From NCBI GenBank assembly GCA_903867275.1, contig CAIPQY010000518.1:1-5891 (forward strand): a stretch of DNA of 5,891 nucleotides, given 5' to 3'. Of this stretch, positions 1-5,891 are shown piece after piece. The notes under the pieces were generated by a model, which had not been told where the DNA came from, searched no databases, and worked only from the letters and a program-made list of their open reading frames with translations. Made by a program: the position numbers and the translations under genes. Within the stretch, counting starts at the first letter, position 1. Each line of letters opens with the position of its first letter. This stretch comes from an uncultured bacterium. GTDB lineage: Bacteria; Planctomycetota; Phycisphaerae; Phycisphaerales; SM1A02.

Positions 1-1
1 C

Positions 2-496
2 GAGCGCTGCCAGCGCCGCTTCGACCGTTTCGATCTGCAGGGCTTGAAGCTGCCCACGGTGACGCTGTGGCCGCTGCTCGACCCCAAGAGCGTGATTCCT
101 GCCGAGCGCGCCAACGAACTGGCCTTCGAGGCGCTGCAGAAGGGTGAGCAGCCGCTCGCGCCAACGGAGAGCCTGATGCCGCAGGTGGGCCCGCCGATCA
201 ACGCCACGCTGATGAACATCGGCGGCGGTGGTGTGGGCCTTCGCGTGGCGCCAGCCGAGGCCGGCGCACTGAGCCGCCACCGCGTGTTCTGGATGAAGGT
301 GCCGCTGGGCGAAGGCGATCCTGTGCCGCTGGTGACCACCGCCAAGGTGGTGCACACGCACATCGATTCCACGCAGAACACCTACGCCGGCGTCAGCTTC
401 GACTTCAGCTTCAACCCGGGCCACCAGGGGGTGGTCACGGCGCAGATCACGCGGCATGTGCAGCGTGTGCAGGCGAAGCAGCTGCCGCATTCGTGA
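2..496 (+). CDS. PilZ-domain protein (c-di-GMP receptor type), 5' end missing
   Basis: The reading frame is open to the left edge, so the true start lies outside the window; 164 residues are visible before the TGA at 494-496. An in-frame TTG at base 44 is not a credible start, because the conserved PilZ arginine motif lies before it. Visible residues 2-6 read RCQRR, fitting the RxxxR motif that grips c-di-GMP in PilZ domains. Residues 72-77 read NIGGGG, fitting (D/N)xSxxG with Gly in place of Ser. These are followed by beta-strand-like stretches (VGLRV, then LVTTAKVVHT around 110-119, then YAGVSFDF around 128-135) and a C-terminal helix ending in QRVQAKQ, the usual PilZ order. PilZ proteins typically pass the c-di-GMP signal to motility, polysaccharide or other effectors; which one applies here cannot be told. 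The spacing between the two motifs (about 65 residues) is much longer than usual. The missing N-terminus may hold a YcgR-like domain. The family call rests on motifs read by eye. Confidence 0.75.
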   Translation, partial: ERCQRRFDRFDLQGLKLPTVTLWPLLDPKSVIPAERANELAFEALQKGEQPLAPTESLMPQVGPPINATLMNIGGGGVGLRVAPAEAGALSRHRVFWMKVPLGEGDPVPLVTTAKVVHTHIDSTQNTYAGVSFDFSFNPGHQGVVTAQITRHVQRVQAKQLPHS

Positions 497-504
497 AATT
501 CACG
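492..504. repeat. Perfect 13-base inverted repeat at the end of the PilZ gene
   Basis: CGTGAA-A-TTCACG has perfect 6-base arms around a single central base and covers the TGA stop of the PilZ gene. No T-run follows, and a one-base loop cannot form a normal hairpin, so it does not look like an intrinsic terminator. It could be a small protein-binding site in the 52-base gap before the exoribonuclease gene, or chance. Confidence 0.3.
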
Positions 505-548
505 CAATCGATGTGGACGGGGCCTGTGGGCGGCACTAGTTTCCCGCC

Positions 549-2081
549 ATGCCCATCAACAACGCGCCCGCGTCCGACAACCGTGATGTTCTGAAGGAGA
601 TCGCCCATCGCGCCATGGCCAGTCGTGGCCTGGAGCCCGATTTCACGCCGCAGGCCACGGCCCGGTTGAACGGCATCACCAAGCCCGCCGCGGAGAGTGG
701 CGGCGACGTGAAGGATCTGCGCGCGCTGCTGTGGTGCTCGATCGACAACGACGACTCGCGCGATCTGGACCAGATCTCGGTGGCCGAGGCGATGACGGGC
801 GGACTGACCAAGATCCTGATCGCGGTGGCCGATGTGGACGCCGTGGTGACCAAGGGCTCGCCGATCGATGCGCACGCGCGCACCAACACCACCTCGGTGT
901 ACACCGCGGCCGAGGTGTTCTGGATGCTGCCGCCGAAGCTGTGCACCGACCTCACCTCGCTGAACGAGGAGCAGGATCGTCTGGCGCTGGTGATGGAACT
1001 GCACGTGGCCGAGAACGGTCAGGTGATGGACTCGCTGGTGTACCGCGCCATGGTGCGCAACCGCGCCAAGCTGGCCTACAACAGCGTGGCCGCGTGGCTG
1101 GATGGCAAGGGCGCCATGCCCGCGCGCATCGGTCAGGTGCCCGGCCTGGAAGCCAACCTGCGTCTGCAGGATCGCGTGGCGCAGTCCATGAAGGAGATGC
1201 GCCACAGCCACGGCGCGCTGGTGCTTGAAACGCTGCAGACGCACGCCGTGTTCACCGGCGACACGCTGAGCGACCTGTGCCCCGACGAGAAGAACCGCGC
1301 GAAGGAACTGATCGAGGACTTCATGATCGGCGCCAACACCGCGGTGGCGAAGTTCCTGGTGGCCAAGGGCATTCCGTCGCTGCGCCGCGTGCTGCAGAAG
1401 CCGCACCGCTGGGACCGCATCGTGGAGCTGGCGCGACGCCTGGGCGAGCAGCTGCCGGTGGAGCCGGACTCGACGGCGCTGGCCCGCTTCCTGGCCATCC
1501 GCCAGAAGAAGGATCCCACGCGCTTCCCCGACCTGTCGCTGTCGGTGGTGAAGCTGCTTGGCAAGGGCGAGTACATCGTGGAGGTGCCTGGCCAGAAGAT
1601 CGAGGGCCACTTCGCGCTTGCGGTGCGCGACTACACGCACAGCACCGCGCCCAACCGCCGCTACCCCGACGTGATCACGCACCGTCTGCTGAAGAGCGCG
1701 CTGCAGGGTGGTGGTTCGCCCTACAGCCAGGACGACCTGCGCGCCCTGGCGCAGCACTGCACCGAGCAGGAAGACAACGCCGCACGCGTGGAGCGTCAGG
1801 TGTCGAAGTCCGCCGCCGCACTGCTGCTGGCCAACCGTGTGGGCGAGAAGTTCGACGCCATCGTGACCGCGGCCAGCGAGCAGGGCACCTGGGTGCGCAT
1901 CCTGCGTCCGCCCATCGAAGGCAAGCTTGCGCGCGGTGCCTCGGGCGCCGACGTGGGCGACCAGATCCATGTGGAACTGCTCTCCGTGGATGTGGAGCGC
2001 GGCTTCATCGACTTCGGTCGCTGGAGTTCGGACGCCAGCGGCGGCGCCGCGCACGGATCACCCGGCCAGGGCGGTCGCTGA
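549..2081 (+). CDS. RNase II/R-family 3'-5' exoribonuclease (RNB + S1 domains)
   Basis: A complete 510-residue cytoplasmic enzyme of the RNase II/RNase R family, which degrades RNA processively from the 3' end to nucleoside monophosphates using Mg2+. The RNB domain spans about residues 55-390. The metal-binding loop IDNDDSRDLDQ (65-75) supplies D66, D72 and D74, aligning with E. coli RNase II D201, D207 and D209; Q75 replaces the fourth aspartate (D210). Other family blocks are the SVYTAAEVFWMLPPKL segment (117-131), the HGALVLET block (221-228), EDFMIGANTAVAKFL (256-270) and YTHSTAPNRRYPDV (362-375), whose R370 matches catalytic-site R500 of RNase II. An S1 RNA-binding domain fills about 432-490. 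No cold-shock domains precede the RNB domain, so it is shorter than RNase II (about 640) or RNase R (about 800) and resembles the compact Deinococcus RNase II type. ATG 549 is the first possible start, since an in-frame TAG lies at 537-539; no strong Shine-Dalgarno is visible. It may be co-transcribed with the PilZ gene. The rnb or rnr symbol is withheld because the subfamily differs from both. Confidence 0.93.
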   Translation: MPINNAPASDNRDVLKEIAHRAMASRGLEPDFTPQATARLNGITKPAAESGGDVKDLRALLWCSIDNDDSRDLDQISVAEAMTGGLTKILIAVADVDAVVTKGSPIDAHARTNTTSVYTAAEVFWMLPPKLCTDLTSLNEEQDRLALVMELHVAENGQVMDSLVYRAMVRNRAKLAYNSVAAWLDGKGAMPARIGQVPGLEANLRLQDRVAQSMKEMRHSHGALVLETLQTHAVFTGDTLSDLCPDEKNRAKELIEDFMIGANTAVAKFLVAKGIPSLRRVLQKPHRWDRIVELARRLGEQLPVEPDSTALARFLAIRQKKDPTRFPDLSLSVVKLLGKGEYIVEVPGQKIEGHFALAVRDYTHSTAPNRRYPDVITHRLLKSALQGGGSPYSQDDLRALAQHCTEQEDNAARVERQVSKSAAALLLANRVGEKFDAIVTAASEQGTWVRILRPPIEGKLARGASGADVGDQIHVELLSVDVERGFIDFGRWSSDASGGAAHGSPGQGGR

Positions 2082-3371
2082 TCGCAGCGCGTCGGCGGCG
2101 CGGTGCAGCACCGCGGCCTTGGCGTGCGTCTCGCGCACTTCCTCGGCTGGATCGGAATCGCTCACGATGCCGCAGCCGGCCGCGTATCGCACGCGCCATG
2201 CGGTGCCGTGCTGTTGCAGCGTGGCGGTGCGGATGGCCACATTGAGCGACAGCGACCCATCGCCACCGAGCAATCCGATCGCGCCGTAGAACGGGCCGCG
2301 GTCGAAGCCTTCCAGTTCGCGGATCACCTGCATGGCGCGCACCTTGGGCGCACCGGTGATCGATCCTGGGGGGAAGGTGGCGGCGATCAGGTCGGCCAGA
2401 TCGCGGTCGCGGCGCAGCCTGCCGTGGATCTGCGCCACGCCGTGCAGCACGGTGGCGTGCGGTTCGGCGGCGCGCGCCTCGAGCACGCGCACGCTGCCTG
2501 GCTCGCACGCGCGTGAAAGATCGTTGCGCATCAGGTCCACGATCATGTGCAGTTCGGCCGCGTCCTTGCTGCTGCGCATGAACTCGTTCGTGTCGGCATC
2601 GGCGGGGCGCGTGCCCTTGATGGGACGCGTGACCACCGTGCCGTCGCGTTCGGCGTGCAGGAAGAGTTCGGGGCTCATGCTCGCCACGCAGCCGACGGGT
2701 GTCTCCAGCCACGCCCCGTAGCGCGCATGGCTTTGGCCCAGCGCCGCCAGCGCGAATGCGCGCGCATCGCCGTGGCCGTCGCCTTCCCACAGGCGCGCCA
2801 CGTTCGCCTGGAACAGGTCTCCCGCGCGGATGCACTCGCGCGTGCGTGTGACCAGCTTGGCGTAGGCATCGTCGGTGCTGGAGGCCTGCATGGTGTCAAG
2901 CGCGAAGGCGCCTGCATGCGCGGGCCGAGCCATCGCGTCCTCGATCGCGGGCCATGCGTCGGGTGCGTTCCCGACGCGCATCCAGGTACCGGTCTGTGCA
3001 TCGTGCACCGCCGCCGCACGCACCGGGGCGGCCTGCGCCAGCGGCCATGCGTCGGCGCCGCGAGCCACCGCGTTGGTGGCGGGCTCCAGCGCCGCGCCCA
3101 GTTCGTAGCCAAGCTGCAGCAGCCATGCGCCATCGAAGGGCGTGGCCGCGTCGGCGCCCGCATTCCGCACGCGTTCGCGCAGCCATGCAACGCTGGCCTC
3201 GCGCGAGGTGTTCGCCGGCAGCGATTGCCACGCGCCGGGCACGGCCAGCACGCTCCAGCGACTCCACGTCGAATCGTCGCCCGACACCAGCGCCGCCAAT
3301 GGCACCGAAGCCGGCCAGCGGGCCATGGCTTCGAGCGGTGTCAGGCGCCACGAAAGGGCGTGGGACGGCAT
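2058..3371 (-). CDS. pabB: Aminodeoxychorismate synthase component I
   Basis: A complete 437-residue chorismate-binding enzyme, close to E. coli PabB (453). With a PabA-type glutaminase supplying ammonia it converts chorismate to 4-amino-4-deoxychorismate, the precursor of p-aminobenzoate and folate, in the cytoplasm. The chorismate-binding core covers about residues 165-425. Key motifs are SPELFL (233-238), RPIKGT (249-254), ELHMIVDLMRNDLSR (273-287), FPPGSITGAPK (333-343), RGPFYGAIG (358-366) and GCGIVSDSDPAEEVRETHAKA near 399-419. K252 in PIKGT is the lysine that marks PabB and forms the covalent intermediate; anthranilate synthase TrpE has alanine there (PIAGT), so TrpE is unlikely. Residues 1-150 are the more variable N-terminal part. 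No PabC lyase is fused at the C-terminus, and neither pabA nor pabC is in the window, so those partners must be encoded elsewhere. ATG at 3369-3371 is a reasonable start by length, although no strong Shine-Dalgarno precedes it. The gene is divergent from ppdK and overlaps the exoribonuclease gene at its 3' end. Confidence 0.93.
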   Translation of the reverse strand: MPSHALSWRLTPLEAMARWPASVPLAALVSGDDSTWSRWSVLAVPGAWQSLPANTSREASVAWLRERVRNAGADAATPFDGAWLLQLGYELGAALEPATNAVARGADAWPLAQAAPVRAAAVHDAQTGTWMRVGNAPDAWPAIEDAMARPAHAGAFALDTMQASSTDDAYAKLVTRTRECIRAGDLFQANVARLWEGDGHGDARAFALAALGQSHARYGAWLETPVGCVASMSPELFLHAERDGTVVTRPIKGTRPADADTNEFMRSSKDAAELHMIVDLMRNDLSRACEPGSVRVLEARAAEPHATVLHGVAQIHGRLRRDRDLADLIAATFPPGSITGAPKVRAMQVIRELEGFDRGPFYGAIGLLGGDGSLSLNVAIRTATLQQHGTAWRVRYAAGCGIVSDSDPAEEVRETHAKAAVLHRAADALRSATALAG

Positions 3372-3409
3372 GGCCGCATGCTACGGCGCAGCCCGACGAT
3401 CCCGCCGCT

Positions 3410-3438
3410 TTTTCGGCGTGATTCGGAATCACTATCCT
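3410..3438 (+). promoter_or_regulatory. Weak sigma-70-like promoter candidate for ppdK
   Basis: TTTTCG (3410-3415; three of six bases match TTGACA) and TATCCT (3433-3438; four of six match TATAAT) are separated by 17 bases, the preferred spacing. They would place the transcript start near 3445, leaving a leader of about 75 bases before ppdK. The match is poor, but it lies in the only A/T-rich island of the intergenic region. The palindrome at 3418-3432 fills the spacer, which would suit a repressor or an activator with an unusual contact. This is inference from hexamer matching only. Confidence 0.25.
3418..3432. promoter_or_regulatory. Perfect 15-base palindrome, candidate operator
   Basis: GTGATTC-G-GAATCAC has perfect 7-base arms around one central base. 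It lies 46 bases from the pabB start and 89 bases from the ppdK start in the divergent intergenic region. A site of this size and symmetry is typical of a dimeric helix-turn-helix regulator. The GTGA...TCAC ends recall the CRP/FNR half-sites, but the inner spacing is seven rather than six bases, so no regulator family is assigned. It directly abuts the TATCCT candidate -10 element. Confidence 0.4.
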
Positions 3439-3505
3439 CTCCCTCCGCCCTGCAGCGCCACGCGCGCAGGCACCCGCACTCGCAACGCCCCAACCGGGCC
3501 TCAAC

Positions 3506-3513
3506 AAGGAAAG
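3506..3513 (+). promoter_or_regulatory. Shine-Dalgarno site of ppdK
   Basis: AAGGAAAG ends eight bases before the ATG at 3522, a good distance for ribosome binding. It supports 3522 as the start over the in-frame ATGs at 3591 and 3603, which would remove the basic N-terminal tail but have no well-spaced ribosome site of their own. Confidence 0.65.
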
Positions 3514-3521
3514 AGCAGCCG

Positions 3522-5891
<2,370 letters not shown>

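Larger units (their letters stand above)
3372..3521. other. Divergent intergenic region between pabB and ppdK
   Basis: These 150 bases must carry the 5' control signals for both neighbours unless either is expressed from further away. The stretch 3407-3437 is markedly richer in A/T than its surroundings and contains the palindrome and promoter-like bases listed separately. The rest, about 3440-3500, is a C-rich leader of ppdK with no riboswitch fold, small open reading frame or terminator that I can recognise. Confidence 0.6.

Noticed and set aside
44..46. TTG as the start codon of the PilZ gene
   Set aside because: The frame continues to the window edge and the conserved RxxxR motif and RF residues lie upstream of the TTG, so the gene begins outside the window.
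447..2054. A 535-codon open frame on the minus strand opposite the exoribonuclease gene
   Set aside because: Same explanation: the translation is low-complexity and His/Arg/Val-rich, has no motif, and covers a gene with clear RNB and S1 signatures.
2005..2835. Long Arg-rich minus-strand frame within pabB
   Set aside because: A frame-shifted shadow of pabB; the translation is mostly Arg, Ala and Gly without domain features.
2058..3371. Anthranilate synthase component I (TrpE) as the identity of the minus-strand gene
   Set aside because: The PIKGT motif with Lys252 is the PabB signature; TrpE has PIAGT, and no trp genes are nearby.
3403..3418. CGCCG-CTTTTT-CGGCG hairpin as a terminator
   Set aside because: The T-run is in the loop, not after the stem, on the plus strand, and the stem is only five base pairs. 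It lies upstream of both neighbouring genes, where a terminator is not expected.
3418..3432. CRP/FNR binding site
   Set aside because: The half-site ends GTGA and TCAC are present, but the spacing between them is seven bases rather than six and the outer T/A bases are missing, so the match is not good enough to name the regulator.

Overview
This window is a GC-rich (roughly two-thirds G+C by eye), gene-dense piece of bacterial chromosome holding housekeeping and regulatory genes. I see no mobile elements, CRISPR arrays, tRNAs or rRNAs. The codons strongly favour G or C in the third position throughout, so nothing looks recently transferred. The mix of a dikinase with the LVARQMGKVCVVG-type phosphohistidine region, a Deinococcus-RNase-II-like exoribonuclease and a PilZ protein suggests a GC-rich lineage such as Planctomycetota (Phycisphaerae-like) or Gemmatimonadota. 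That placement is an impression from protein style and was not tested.

Layout, left to right. (1) Bases 2-496, plus strand: the 3' part of a gene for a PilZ-domain (cyclic-di-GMP-binding type) protein, cut by the left edge. (2) Bases 549-2081, plus strand: a complete RNase II/R-family 3'-5' exoribonuclease with an RNB catalytic domain and a C-terminal S1 domain, 52 bases downstream of the PilZ gene and possibly co-transcribed with it. (3) Bases 2058-3371, minus strand: a complete pabB (aminodeoxychorismate synthase component I, folate pathway), whose 3' end overlaps the exoribonuclease gene tail-to-tail by 24 bases. (4) Bases 3372-3521: a 150-base divergent intergenic region with a perfect 15-base palindrome next to a weak promoter-like sequence and a good Shine-Dalgarno site. 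(5) Bases 3522-5891, plus strand: ppdK, pyruvate phosphate dikinase, 790 codons visible and cut by the right edge before the stop.

The genes do not form one pathway. They touch c-di-GMP signalling, RNA turnover, p-aminobenzoate/folate synthesis and pyruvate-PEP interconversion. The only layouts suggesting shared control are the PilZ-exoribonuclease tandem and the divergent pabB/ppdK pair. I do not see a new multi-gene system here. The points most worth a second look are sequence variants within known families (the PilZ spacing and Ser-to-Gly change, the RNB active-site Gln, and the dikinase Ser next to the catalytic His), the intergenic palindrome, and the convergent gene overlap.
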